Source of the DNA: Saccoglossus kowalevskii
Lineage: Eukaryota; Hemichordata; Enteropneusta; Harrimaniidae
Direction of reading: 5' to 3'
Length of the DNA stretch: 64,000 nucleotides
Assembly: GCF_000003605.2 (NCBI RefSeq)
Contig: NW_003130854.1
Coordinates: 1,567,287 to 1,631,286 of the forward strand
The position numbers and the translations under genes are program-made. Of the stretch, positions 21,180-33,836 are shown in pieces (within the stretch, counting starts at the first letter, position 1; each line of letters opens with the position of its first letter). Under the pieces are notes generated by a model. It saw only the letters and a list, made by a program, of their open reading frames with translations, ran no database searches and had not been told where the DNA came from.

Positions 21180-24000
21180 ACACGCTGAAATGACATGACA
21201 ATCATGTTTACAAATCTTAAATATTTCAATTAAGCTTATTTCAACTCCTTTAAAACATGTTTTTAATGCGTCATAGAATACAATTCGAGTTTTGCGCACT
21301 GCAAATCACATATTATTAGGAGATAATTGTATCTGATTATTGCTTTGTATTCAGAGTAGGCGATATAGTTTGGGAATTCATAATTGTGGTGTTTTTTTCG
21401 GAAAAGTGAGAAAAACCGAAATAAATTCATCGTGTGTTTAGCAAAAAAACACCGATTCACATGTATTTTGATGATAGCTATGAAACTAGCTATGGGCTTT
21501 TAGATGGTGTGATTCATGGTAGATTAACCTCCTCTGAATTCCCATTATAGATTGCGTGTTACGCATGTGTGTGTCACCCCAAAGCTGGACCCATTTATAT
21601 CCTTTTAAATACGAATCTACCTTTCCCGAATTGATAGCGTTTGCGCGTTCATCGTTTGTGCGCTTGCGCAGATCGCGTGAACGTTCCAAACGCATTGTCA
21701 CATTGCACCGAACATCAATGTTTCCAACTCGCAACGTAAACATTTCCCTGAAACAAAACTGCCATCATCTTTCAACTTACTATCGCGTAATATTTTCATA
21801 TTTTGTGGGTATTTTGGGAGTTGAAAAACTGTCACGGTCATATTTGCTTAGCGAAACACACAAGTACCATCTCTATTTCAGTCCATTTTCTCCGAAAATC
21901 ATCTTTTTCAACTGGAAGTCCAAGTTTCTCAGCTGTCTTAAATAGTTCTTCTCGCTGCCCTTTTTTATACCCACACACACTCAATACGCTATCTTTAAAA
22001 CACTGTTTCAAATATGCCGCTGACTTTTTCCGTCTTTTGACTTTTTATATTTTGTACTACCTTCGCCCGTTGCTAGGTAGGTTACACATGCGCAAATAGA
22101 ATTACATCGCACCTGACGGTAATTTGGGAATTGTAAACACTTACTTCTTATATGTGATCTTTCATCCAATGGGGTGTACCTTTTTGCTTATCATTCTGAC
22201 CGCCATGTTTTTGCGTAACCACGTGTCAATCATGGTTTTGGAATTGATGCCATGTAAATTAGAATCAATCGTTGGCAAGTAGCTTTGAAGAAAAACTATA
22301 GCTTGAAAGAACGTCGTTAGAATGTCAATTTCTATTTTTTTTTCATTCCCACTCAATTCATTTTCTTAATTTACATTGTTACGTTTATATAAAATCAATA
22401 GCGGATATCATAACACTACCATGTATTTGTAGTGAGCAATTCATGCTTTTCGAATAATGTGCAATTTGAACATGCCTGGAACTGTCGCCCGTCAATATTG
22501 GCCATTTACTTATCTTATCAAGTATACTCAAATTCATTCTCGTGCTCTCAGTTAACAGGAATATATGACTTTCCAAGATAGTATTATGAAGGATAATCCC
22601 GATGATTTCTCTCTGGTTTCATTAGATAATTGCGCAGTGTTGAGACAGACGTTCCATGCATCACCCGATGACAAAATGACTTTGTCAGTAAAAAAATATT
22701 ATTTTGTAAACAAAATATTTTCAATTGATTCGCCAAATTTAGGACTGGTTATTCAGTCCGCATATATATCTAGCGATCAGGTTGTAAAAATTCAAATTCA
22801 AATTATTTATCTGGAGAAAGCATAAAAATGGGCCAGGTATGGACCCCCAAGTAACAGCAGTATTAACCGGTGATATAGATGGAACATGACCTCGGTATTT
22901 TCCGGTTGTGGAATCATACAAATTGCAACACACATTGGAAAATTGTAATAATTAATTATTCTTAAAACGTTACCAGTCACACATTTGTTTGTGTTGTTCC
23001 AATGTCGATGTTTCAGTAAATATTCGTGCATGAATCATTGGATAATTCCTCAGCCAGTATCTCGCACTCCACTCACTGTTTTCCGTCAATTAATTCAATA
23101 TTGAAACATAGGGTATATATTTTTAATATACACAACTTTATATAAACAATATTTTTATATCTTACATAATCATCTCGAATACAATTACAAAATATGGCTT
23201 ATCGAGTTTTATACCAAAACAAACTGAATCACAATAAAATAATTCAAAATTGAATTCAATGTATTCATAAAGATATTCAGAAAATATGAAGCGCCTGTAT
23301 TTATGTTAAAAATGTGTATTAAACTGGTTCAATTTTTTTTTATCGTTTTGAACGTAGATCTAACCAGCGTATTTGGATGTTTACTTAAATCCCACTTTCC
23401 AAAATAAGGGTCACGCGTGGCGTGATTTGTTTGTAATCAACATTGAGTATATATGTGTTCACAATCTTCTTGAAATCTCTTGCAAACTCTCTGTGAATTA
23501 AGTTGTCAACGTCATGTATTGTGTAACTGTAATTAGACAATGAAAGATGTCAACTGTCATTTAATAACTATGTTCAAGCATCTCCGTGTACGTGCGCAGT
23601 TTAATATTAATGAAGCAGACGACAGTACTACTCAGTTGTCAAGGGTAACCAAATAAGTATGTCAATAGAAAATTTGAAATGACCTCGTATGTGTCAGCAG
23701 CATGTACGCTGATTGTGATTATAAGTGAATTGAGTTGCATTCGTATTTACTTGTTTGTTTGTACTCAATATATCGCTCAACTGTTTTGTTTCAAAGGTTA
23801 TAAATAACAATCGAGTGTATTCGTTACTGAATATATGTTGGAAACATTATCACCTTTGGCTAGTAATAGTTATGAAGCAAAAACAATTTCCTATTCATGT
23901 GCGTTGATTTACATAATCAGTGTAATGTTCACCTACTCAACTGTTGTCCGCACGTAACTTGGGGTATGTATACAGAGTAATTCGTATCAATCTATTCAAA
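21180..24000 (+). repeat. GPCR duplication unit 1 (decayed)
   Basis: The 5' part (21180-21300, AATGACAT...CAATCATGTTTAC, ATTAAGCTTATTTCAA) matches 35320-35440 and more weakly 41130-41200. The GPCR relic follows at about 21504. The 3' part (23100-23800) matches the 3' flanks of the copies at 36.6-37.6 and 42.9-43.8 kb (TATATAAACA, AAGCAGACGA...AGTACTACTC, AGAGTAACCAA-like blocks). The stretch at 21745-23100 has no clear counterpart and may be inserted DNA. Confidence 0.55.
21504..21655 (+). pseudogene. Fragment of the orphan GPCR family (TM2-TM4 region)
   Basis: The plus strand encodes a broken version of the ECL1-TM4 segment: TSSEFPL, a stop where the family has Trp, IACYAC, then IYPFKYESTF, which matches the intact copy at 41324-42337 exactly. 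About 50 codons remain, with an in-frame stop and a small deletion across the ERY region. It is a pseudogene; no function is expected. Confidence 0.75.
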
Positions 24001-24769
24001 TTCCCCTTGTTCCTGCTAAATGCTCTAGGTCTGTAAGCCAACCGTGTTTGCACAGTGAATAATTAGTGCAAGATGAATATATTCTGTTATAATCACCAAT
24101 TGAACGTTTACTGTGACTATTTTTAAGCTGAACACTGTTGGTTTACTCCAACCACACTGTAGTGATATGCATTTCCTAAACTCCATATCAGTACATGTGT
24201 GTGATATGGTACCAGACTACTTTCAGAATTTACAAGGCGAGGTCTGCTTCTACTGTAAACGACTTGGCAATGTTTTTAAACGTGTAAAAAATGTGGGGTA
24301 CAAAGAAATAAAAATACTCGCTATATTATATATTGAAATATTTTTAATGTTGTATCGTTTTGTGCATTTTGTACGCCAAGAATTTCTTTTCCGCAATACG
24401 TAGTAGATGTACATTAAAATAATAACACATGTTTGTGAGGGTAATATCACGAGTTGTTGCCTGCAAGGGATGGTGATCATGATCATAACATAAATGATGC
24501 CAGAGCCGTAGACGAAAAATCGTGATATTGTTCGTATGACCATGTGTTATTTATTTTATCACATCGAACAAACGTAACCCATGCATAATTACACCTAACA
24601 TCCACTCTCCACTCTCACAAAATAACACTATTTGAAATATGCAATATTTTATTTCATGTATTATAACAAGTGCCACATTACTCAATAGCATACATACACA
24701 CATACATTGTTTGCTGAAAAAACTGCGAAATACACAGTAACAGTTACTTCGACTTAGAAGCCAGTCAGC

Positions 24770-25050
24770 GACGGAAAGTGTTCTATGTTCTTCGTGTAAT
24801 TCGGTGTTCGTATGCTAGGGATTTTCCACACAAAAACGACAAATTCGGCCAAATGTTATTAGCGGTTGGCTCAATATTATACCAACATATCACTTGGCCT
24901 TGAAAGAATGGTATTTATTTCCTGAATTGTAGGAATCTTAAAAACGCGTTCACAACTTGTGTCTTTATTTAGTTTCATCCGCATTCAAGATAGCGTATAG
25001 TAAATATCGCATTTATTTTATTATCCCCTGTGTGCTAGCTGACTATGGAG
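24770..25050. repeat. Duplicated 270-bp segment, copy 2
   Basis: Direct-orientation partner of 13530-13800. It differs by an extra block near 24860-24900 and another after 24985. Confidence 0.6.
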
Positions 25051-25849
25051 CGTAATACAAATTGTATTGTGTTTCTTGTTACAAGCCGATTGCTTTATGA
25101 ACCCAAGGTTTGCTCTCGTGACGATTAAGTTATACTAGCACCAGGAATTACCGAAGTTTATTTATCCGTCCCACTTAGAAATGTCGACCCGTTCCCAAAA
25201 TATTAGATAGCATTGAATCTGACAATTGACACCGATTAATGACACTCTGTTATATGCAACTACTCGTTCGTTAAATTTAATGTATTTAAAAAGCGATTTG
25301 TTTACCTCAGTTTAGTTGGGTGTTTGAAACAGTATCTGTATATTTTATTTATTGGATTTAAACGTGTTTGTGAGAATATCATTTTATGTTTTTTTTTATG
25401 TATTTTTAGCATATTATGTTGTATGTTGGGCGATTCATAAACGTCATAGCAACGTGGTCACTAGATATACATGTGCGTTTCAGTGTACTTGTGTTTCTGA
25501 CAGAAAATGCAAACAATTGCCGTAATATGTGAATTTATTATGAATTGTTCACACTAAGTCCATACTGATTAGCAAGTATTTATATGGTGAGCGCGGGGGT
25601 AATTATCCTTCAAGACGATATTGCGACAAGGAGAAGGTCAGTTAAGCTTTCATGAGTTCTTACATAGACTAGAAATTGCACTTTTAGTAAAACGTAACTG
25701 ACATTGTTTCCATGATGGATCATACTTTAGATGTTTTCTTCATGGTCTGTCACTTAAGTTCAGTCCAAATATGAACGTATAAACTGAAAGGTGATGTTCC
25801 ATAAATTTATAAAACTCAATAACCTTGCATATAACAATCAATTCAGTTA

Positions 25850-25930
25850 AACACTAGGCAATCACACCCCGAGGCCACATACTGACTAATCGAATGCCAA
25901 ATACGTCAACGTAACATGTATTTTTACTGG
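25850..25930. repeat. Short repeat paired with 46105-46185
   Basis: Shared text TAGGCAATCACACC, CCAAA(T/G)AC(G/A)TCAAC and a matching GACTRATCGA block. About 80 bases, non-coding, type unknown. Confidence 0.5.
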
Positions 25931-27334
25931 ATTCTATAGAAATGCTTCACAGAATCTACAGAATTATAATGCACTTAAAATGTGTGCACGGTGTGTTATT
26001 GGACCACTGGTGACACAATCAGAAAGAGTGATGCAAACTGAGTGATTTATTATTGCGTGATTAGATTACAACAACGCTGGGTTCCGTGCCCTCTACTCCT
26101 AGTTTGCATATAATATTCCCTCAATATGCACTGTAATTACTATTTGATTGAGTGATTTATTCGCTTTATTGTTCGGGCTCATCACACTACCACAGGCAAA
26201 AATGAATTGACTTTACGGAGACAAATACGTGGCGGATCCACTGAAACACATATGCCTTGCGTCCAATCAGCCAAGATGGCCTCGGTGTATGACTACATAA
26301 CTGGGCAGTAACCCATTCTTCTCTGCCCACGAACTCGAATATGATATCTGCTCGCGGTGACGTCAATTCAGTTAATGGGTCAGCTACAGGAAGAGAAAAA
26401 CAAACATTTAACTTATTCTTTGAGGCACTACGAAAACCACCCACATATTTGGCTTCTATTTTCCATTCATTTTTAAATTATGTTACATTAACATAAATAA
26501 CTGAAAAAAAAACACATTTGTCTCAGAGTTGGAATTGGTATATTGCTGTGACAAATCAAAGGTTGTATGTTTGCGTGTATGGTATTATTTGCAATAGGCA
26601 TAGAATACATGAACAAATACAATATATATGCAATGGACAAAATATCACCACTTTCCTGCTCATACTTATTATTATTATTTTCATTTGTATTATTATTATG
26701 ATACTTTATGGTACGTATGTATTCCTCCGGCGACTATTTTTCCATTATTTCCTTATAAAACTATATTTTACCTCCAAAATACTGATATAAAAAGGAATAA
26801 AATATCAACATCAATCCTATTACTCGCCCATTCTGTGGAATAATTTGGAACACAATGTACAAATATAACATCTAGCATGTCTAGAAGTATTGCTGTATAA
26901 TATTTGCCAATTTATTCATGAATTGAATTAAGCGTTGTCATCCTTGCTGACACTACCACAATATTACATTGGTGGCTCGAAACGCTCATGCAAACATTGT
27001 CTGTTGAATTAAAAAGTTCAATCAAACAAATATTGCGCTCCATTCTATTCAATGAACCTTGTGTTGTAAATCAACGAGGAATGCCTACTAAATTGCTTTG
27101 GTTATTTAAAGAGGACGTCGGAGGCAAATGTGAACTTAATCTAAATGTCTAAAAAATAGCACAAAACTATGGTGTTTGCATTAAACATCCCGTTATTGGT
27201 GATTTTCACATTCATTTTACGTTCGATGTCGTAGTGACGCATTACAGAGTTCATTTTTCAATACATAAATTAAAGTACTAAACACATGATCTTAGTGAAT
27301 CAACATCTCCCCATTCAATTTAACGGTATCTATA
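25931..27334. other. Gene-poor region with one CG-rich patch
   Basis: A CG-richer patch at 26220-26400 contains CCAATCAGCCAAGATGGCC (CCAAT box and an ATG in good context) but only 11 codons follow before a stop. It may be a relic promoter or first exon. The rest, including a TTATTATTATT run near 26665, shows nothing supportable. Confidence 0.3.
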
Positions 27335-27560
27335 CAGTCGATCATCCATGAAGCCACGTAATTTCTGATTAAATTTCAGACACGCACGATCCGTAATCAG
27401 ATGAGTTAATTCCATCGTCGTAGGCAAAGGTCTGGCTGTTTGGGTACATAATCAATACTATTACAATCTTGTTTGTTTGAGTGTCTGTAAATAGTCGTAC
27501 CTTCAAATGTAGTAGTTACTATCATTAACCATTCGTGCTACAAGCCTCGATAATGAACAG
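27335..27560 (-). repeat. 3' flank shared by the minus-strand GPCR copies (copy 2)
   Basis: Counterpart of 17655-17890, sharing GAAGCCACGTAAT, AATCAGATGAGTTAA and further short blocks. Confidence 0.6.
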
Positions 27561-27689
27561 ACCATATGCACCCTTCTTCACGAGACATACACAGTATTGG
27601 TCGATATTCACCAGGAAAAGACATGCTCTTGGTACACTCAACTCAAATCTGAAACACCATCATTTTGACAATTTTCATACTGTAATTAC

Positions 27690-28065
27690 TTTAAACAGGA
27701 AACACACTTAATATGCATCATTGTAATCTATATATATATATAAGTCGAGATTGTAAATATAAACGACCTGGTATATAACAAATAAAATATGATACAACAA
27801 CATGCATGATCTTGATGACATTCCGTCTTTGAGTTTAACCATCGCAGCTTCATGTTCACCTCGATGTATTTCCACTACAGGCACGACAGGCATTTGCAAA
27901 TGCATAACACAAGATTATCAGTTGAAGCATAGAAAACGTAAAAATATACTTAGATTAGCCAAACTATAATAATAGTAATTTTCACCCTTTTCCGCTGAAG
28001 ATCATTGCATATTTGAAAGTATATAATGGCTCAGTATCGTTTCAGTCTGATGGATGTAAAGTGCT
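27690..28065 (-). pseudogene. Broken copy of the orphan GPCR family
   Basis: Two recognisable pieces of the family lie on the minus strand. About 28065-27955 resembles KRY-AIIY-FKY...KRV..TIIIVWLI (TM3 end to TM4), with TGA in place of the Trp after RY. About 27905-27690 resembles EIHRGE...MVKL (ICL3), then TM6 and the YNL start of ECL3. ECL2 and TM5 are missing. The ICL3 match to the gene at 18587-19606 is closest, as are the flanks, so this copy and that gene share the more recent ancestor. Confidence 0.75.
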
Positions 28066-28394
28066 ACAGTGAATATTTATTTTTATTCCTATTAGGCAAA
28101 TAATGCAGAACAGCATTTTACTACCCTTAAATAAAAATAAATACTAAAATAATAAATCCTGTTTTTTTAGACTTTATATGTTTGTTCGTATGAAAAGAAA
28201 TCATAGAAATGACATACCACATCCTGCATGGAAATTAAATCATCGTTAGTAATTACGTGTCATTTAACTTCAGATACAACATATCGAGCTAGAATGCATG
28301 CACTCGGACAGAATTACATATGAACACTATTTTCATTTACACTGAACGACTTGATTTTTTGTTTATAGATTATGTTTTTAAATTGAACATGCGC

Positions 28395-28720
28395 GTAGGA
28401 CGGTACTCCTACTGTACTGTCTTTGTGAACACTTTGCAATATCCTCGTAATAACCTTTTTTTTATTATACATCGTTTCCCCCGTGGGATACACCATTAGA
28501 ATGCCGAAATCCAAAGGGTTTAGTACAGATTTAGCGAACTTCTTTGTGTGGAGTCCGGTCAAACCCAGGGAAGCCATGTTTTTTATTATTAGAGCACTCT
28601 TACGCGCGTAATCCTTTCATATATGGAATTCGCGATGAAAATACCCAATGCAATACCGCAAAATTACGGCACGCTGTGACTAATAGCGTACATCTGTCAC
28701 AGTATTTCAATAGCTCAAAG
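28395..28720. mobile_element. Palindrome-headed MITE-like element, copy 2 (5'-reduced)
   Basis: It shares AATAACC, AGCGAACTTCTTTGTGTGGAGTCCGGTC-like text (in pieces) and TTACGCGCGTAATC with copies 1 and 3 but keeps only one hairpin arm. Confidence 0.55.
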
Positions 28721-28984
28721 CGTGCTGTAAGTTTGCGGGATTGCACGGCTTATCTGCGACAAAACTCATTAGTGAGAAATTCTAATAAGTTGTCTTCATA
28801 TATATTTCGCTAAATGGAAAGTATGCGCATAGACCCTCGCTTCTACGCGTAAGTTGATATCGCTGTCATGTCCCACCTTGACTAATAGAACCACTCAATG
28901 CATCTTTGTCATTTCAAGAAATTTGATCATACTTTGATCTGTTTAAGTAGCACTGCAAAATTTCCCTTGAACACGTTCAAGTGA

Positions 28985-29375
28985 GCTAATAATAAATTTA
29001 TTACGAGAATACCTCAAAGTATGCACGAAAACAGTACAGCTGTAGTATCGCAGCGTACTGTATGAGTGCATACTTTGATGTATTCCCGTAATAGCCTCAT
29101 GATTATACATCTTTTCCTTCTAAGGATACATCATGGGAATGCCGAAATCCAAAAAGTTTAGAACAGAATCAGCGAACTTCTTTGTGTAGAGTCCGGTCAA
29201 TCCCTGGTTGCAGCCATGTTTGCTTTAATATTAGATGACGCTTACGCGCGTAATCATTCCATATTTGGAATTCGCATTTCCTCATATGGTAAGATGAAAA
29301 TACCCCGTAAAATACCGCAACATTACGGCACGCTGTAACGTAAGGCGTTACGGTGACAGATGTAAAATAATATTG
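28985..29375. mobile_element. Palindrome-headed MITE-like element, copy 3
   Basis: It begins with a hairpin (about 28993-29094; arms with TATTACG outside and ACAGTAC inside) and ends with GCGTTACGGTGACAGATG. It lies only about 265 bases from copy 2 in the same orientation. Confidence 0.6.
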
Positions 29376-29882
29376 TATATTGGCGTTTTTCACGAACAAT
29401 ATCCACTTCTGTACGAGTATTTTATATAAATCGTAATAACAATAAATTTATAGATCGAGAAGCAGACAGATTAATAAATAGATAACCATATGCCCGCCGA
29501 GACCTTTAACACACACGCAATGTAACCAGCAAATTGTATTTCTTTATATAGTAACGTTATACATAATTTGACTAATTTTTCTAATTTTCTGTTTATGAGG
29601 GAAATCATGAAACAAATAATGAAATGATATTGTTCATGACTGAAGTTCCGTGAAAATAATTGAATAAGAAATTTAGTATATATTATTGATCTCGTTGATT
29701 GCGATTTGTTTATTCCTGTGCGATCAATGGAATGTCTGTTGTGTACACAGTTATGAACAAATGATACAACTAAAACCAAACATTGGATGACATTATGTTA
29801 AAATACCATTTTTCACAAGCCAACTTATATATTTATAACACCACTGACTTGCATACGTATTATAAGCTACATAACAATTTAA

Positions 29883-30119
29883 TCATCTCACTAGATCGTA
29901 CTGTTTCTGATTTACTCTCTCCCATGTGTAAACATGGTCATACATGTCGAGTTTACTGATGGCTATTGCAACTTTGAATAGATGTTGAATGTTGTCAACT
30001 GAAGAGACCAATCGTTGATATAACGATGGTGGTAGTTTTGCCTCGGACACTGTCTTAAGGAAGATTGGAACAAATAAAATAATAATTAGGAGAGAAATAT
30101 TAATTTTATTCTGAACCAT
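29883..30119 (-). CDS. Candidate small secreted protein or first exon
   Basis: From the ATG at 30117-30119 the frame gives 78 residues. The N-terminus (MVQNKINISLLIIILFVPI, then FLKTVSEA) is a classical signal peptide, with likely cleavage after SEA. The mature part begins KLPPSLYQRLVSSVDNIQ and is mildly amphipathic, without cysteines. I do not recognise a family. A possible donor, GAGA|GTAAAT, lies near residue 68, so it may be the first exon of a longer gene. A chance ORF in A+T-rich DNA remains possible because hydrophobic runs arise easily there. Confidence 0.35.
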   Translation of the reverse strand: MVQNKINISLLIIILFVPIFLKTVSEAKLPPSLYQRLVSSVDNIQHLFKVAIAISKLDMYDHVYTWERVNQKQYDLVR

Positions 30120-30564
30120 TTCATTCAAACACAATTTGAACTACTTCAGGATAATTGGAAGTGAGATAAATTTGGTAAATTACTACCTTTAACACGCATG
30201 GCACAGTAATTGTTGCTGCAAGTCTATTCAATAAGAGTTATATTTATAATTTTTTCTTCTGAAATGACAATTTGATAACTGACTGTATGAAACTTTATTT
30301 TGGCCGTCCTTTCACCAAAATCATTGAGCAGGATTTTTGTTATTTTGAACCATTTTGATAAATGCAATCCGGTGTTGTCCCTAATGATGGGACATGTTTG
30401 GTTGATTTAAATATTCTTTTTTAAATATCATCATATGCATCATATCAGTATGTGCAAAACATTAAAATACCTAATAATTCAAGCAATTGTTAATTTTATA
30501 TAATTACCCTCTTGCAGTCATGTTTTTACACTAGCAAACTGGTGCTATCAAAAGCTTTCATAAC

Positions 30565-31010
30565 ACCAGGCCATTTACAAAGTTGCCCACAATCTGACCA
30601 TCCCCTTCCCCAGTTTTCAGCCACGACCCAAACAAGGACTTTTAAATTCTGCGCCAACTTAGATTTTAAACTCTGGACCATTCACCAAGTGACCCCAAAT
30701 GTTAAACTCTGGACCATTCACCAAGTGATCGCAGATTTTTTTTTATCTCAGGGCCATTCACTAAGTAACCCCAGATTTTTAACTCGAGGTCATTCACCAA
30801 GTGTCCCCAAATGTTAAACTCTGGATCACTTACCAAGTGATCGCAATTTTTAACTCGGGACCATTCTCTAAATGACCCCAGTTTCTTTTTTAACTCAGGG
30901 GGTGGGGGATTTCCACTAGGTGACACGCAATTTTTAACTAGGGCCATTCACTAACTGACCCGTGGTCTTTAATTCAGAGCACCATTAATAAAGTTGCTAC
31001 TGATTTTCAT
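30565..31010. repeat. Minisatellite, period about 37-44 bp
   Basis: About ten diverged units carrying TTTTTAACTC, GGACCATTCACCAAGTGA and CCCCA(A/G)AT in that order. Units vary in length. ORFs on both strands here are by-products of the repeat. Confidence 0.8.
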
Positions 31011-32114
31011 ATCTTGATCAGCAAGGGGTCCCATGTTTTAACTGGCAGATAGCACCAGGTTCTCAGCTAGATTCATAGAATATGTCGCTTTTTGTATACT
31101 GTCCATCTCACACCAATACAGATTATGCATGCACAACATTTACTGTTTATAGATTTATTCAAACATAAATAGCTCCCATGTGAATATGGAATATTGTGTA
31201 TTTATATAAAAAAATGAAATCCATAATAATCAATAACCAAAGAAAGAACTTGTGATAGTAAATATACAAGGTCTACCTCAGAACACATAGGCACCCAATT
31301 TGATTGGCATTTTTGGAAGCCCCTTAAAATATTTAGATAACTGAAGCTTGTTTAATTACTCCACAAAATATATAATACAGCCATGCCGTGTTTCGAAGAA
31401 ACAAGATACAAACTAAAGATACACGCAAAATCTGGTACGATCTTTGCTAAATACATAGTAAAAAGAATAAATACAGGCTAAATTAAAGAGGGAGCAATCA
31501 AGTCATTATAATCACATAAAATGTGTTTCCTGCAAATCAATGCTTCTTTTTGGTTCCCAAATTGGTTTATATGACAGAACAATTACGCATAAAAACGAAC
31601 GTATTATCGTGGGATATGCATACGTTTTCCTGCTATATTATCATCACAATACTACATTATCACACATTTCGTGCATACATGAAATAAACATGGACAAAAT
31701 AATTCCATTTGAAAAAAATCCCATAGTACACAAGTACTAAGTTTCATCAAAATAAAATGAGTGATTCTTAATACATCAATGCCGCCAGGATACAACCCAG
31801 AATTATGAGAATTTGCTGAAAAAACATCTGGTTCTAATATGATCACCAGCATAAAGGCCTCATTTTGTGCACACATTTTTGTGACTAACAAGTTCTAGAT
31901 GCATGTTCATGTGAAAATTGTATTTTTACCTTCCCTGTATGTGAGTGGGTGAATCTATGTTGTTGCTGTTCACTTGGTGAACACAATAACCCAGTTTTCA
32001 TTCTTTTCAAGTTTTCTGTGCATATTTTTTTAAAAAAACACTGGTGAACTCTCAGTTAAAATTACATTTTATTTGTGATCACATTAATTGAAAAAATTGT
32101 CATGAATTTGAAAA

Positions 32115-32161
<47 letters not shown>

Positions 32162-32605
32162 ATCGCCACAAGTTTTCAGGACGATTTGTTTTTTAAATTG
32201 GTGCACACTTTATCTTTCCTCTCAATTACGAAACACTGAACCTTCGGTACCGATGAATTTAGGGTACCTAAAATTAAATGCGTTAGAAGTATCAACAACA
32301 ATTTTCAATCAATGATACCATACCATGCCATGAAGATGAATATGGTGTTTAAAATGTATTAGTGCAAAATTCAATCCGCTGAATCCAGGGCAGTGTATTT
32401 TAGGGATGTTCTAGTCAGATTAATCTTCTGTGAGGGTAAATTTAAATATGCATTTTCTTGAAAAAAACGCATGCTGGTGAGCTCTCTCTTTATTATGCTC
32501 CATGAACAGTTGTCTTTGGCAATACTTCGCCAATTCTTCAGGTTAACCACGTGAGTATGTCAATTTCATGAACAGCTCAAGTGGGTAAAGCATGGGCAAA
32601 GCGCT
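31011..32605. other. Gene-poor region
   Basis: No gene recognised. The ORFs at 31540-31740 (plus) and 31652-31891 (minus) overlap each other and show no family pattern. Confidence 0.4.
32111..32163. repeat. (AAAT)n microsatellite
   Basis: About 13 perfect AAAT units. Confidence 0.95.
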
Positions 32606-32857
32606 CTATGGCTTCTTGCCACCTGACAAAAACATTTTTGCATTTAATTTCTTTAAAGTTCCCGCCTCTTTTGCCAAATCTATCCTGGATATCTCTGTAT
32701 CCAGTATCTGTTCTAGTAATGCATTTTGGTCTTTCCATTTGAGGTTGAGTACATCCCCCATCTTGCCAATAGGAAGTTGAGATGTTGAGAGCAACTCTTG
32801 TGACTTCAGTTTAGCCCATTTACCAAACATTTGAAACAATGATAAGAAACTTGTTTT
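32606..32857 (-). CDS. Unassigned coding-looking ORF
   Basis: An open frame of about 83 codons with soluble, helical-looking composition (FQMFGKWAKLKSQELL, LNLKWKDQNALLEQILDTE, LAKEAGTLKKLNAKMF). It starts after a stop and has no upstream ATG (first in-frame ATG is the Met of FQMF), so it is either an exon or a decayed fragment. A weak acceptor (GAAAAG) stands at its 5' end. No family recognised. Confidence 0.3.
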   Translation of the reverse strand, partial: KTSFLSLFQMFGKWAKLKSQELLSTSQLPIGKMGDVLNLKWKDQNALLEQILDTEISRIDLAKEAGTLKKLNAKMFLSGGKKP

Positions 32858-33620
32858 CACTTTTCACAACACTGAATATAACCATCGTCAAAAAAGAATC
32901 AACTTTCTGCAACAAAAATGTAGATATTGTTTTATTTTTTTAAACAAACACAGACAATAAGTCGCGACAAAAAACAGATCTTCATAAACACGCCACTTTA
33001 CAATTAAATTGTGCTGGAAATGCTCTAAAGTGGTCAGATATTGGAATATGGCTTTTAGTAAAGTCATAGTAATCAGAAAATCATGATTAACTATGGCTTC
33101 GTAATTTTATTTCTTAGTTAAACGAATTATGTCTCTTATACAAAAAAGAATAGATCCATATCAAAAATGTAAAGAGATATATAAAAAAGTTGGGGTTTGA
33201 TTCAATTTTGCCTAAGTTGGTCATTCTAGGTGTGTCACTTGTCTGCATAACTATATATATTATCGCACAATGTTTTCTAACTGTTGGAGATCAAGTTATT
33301 ATGCAAACCAATTCTCTTTACATGTAACAAGAAACTGCTCGATTTTACCTCAGTGTCAGAAATCTCATCAGTGTATCAATCGGTATATCTGTGGTAAGCT
33401 AGTTCTGGGGGTAGTGTTTTAGAATGCGTACTTATTATACAAAGTTTTGGTTTATTTCTGGTTGAAATTATTATAACGTAATAAGAATGAACCACTGCCA
33501 GTCAGCTCACTCGATATTGCACTTCATTTACGCATCATTTGAATGAATCGTTCCATTCCACTTCTCTCCTCAATTGGTTTGATTGTTCATTAACGCAACA
33601 AAACATTCTCCTTAACAATA

Positions 33621-33836
33621 GTGTGTAATTTGAAAGTGTATTACCCTAACCAGAGACATGTAAGACAGGGACAACCAAGAATAATCCATATTAACAGGTT
33701 TAAATCGGTAAACCTGTTCGTAAGACTTGAATCAACACTCTCAACCATGGGTATCGGCGACGAATCACACTCCATTAGACTAAAGGATATTTCGACAATC
33801 GTTCTGATATCTAGACGTTCTAGGTTGGTAAAGTAA
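33621..33836 (+). mobile_element. Possible Ty3/Gypsy-type pol C-terminus relic
   Basis: The phrase QGQPRIIHINRFK recalls the HVNRLK-type signature near the end of the integrase of Ty3/Gypsy elements. No other pol parts or paired LTRs were recognised around it. It is a fossil fragment, evidently old, with several breaks relative to a whole element. The assignment rests on one short motif. Confidence 0.3.

Noticed and set aside
26268-26310. Possible first exon starting ATGGCCTCGGTG after a CCAAT box
   Set aside because: Only 11 codons before a stop and no convincing donor.
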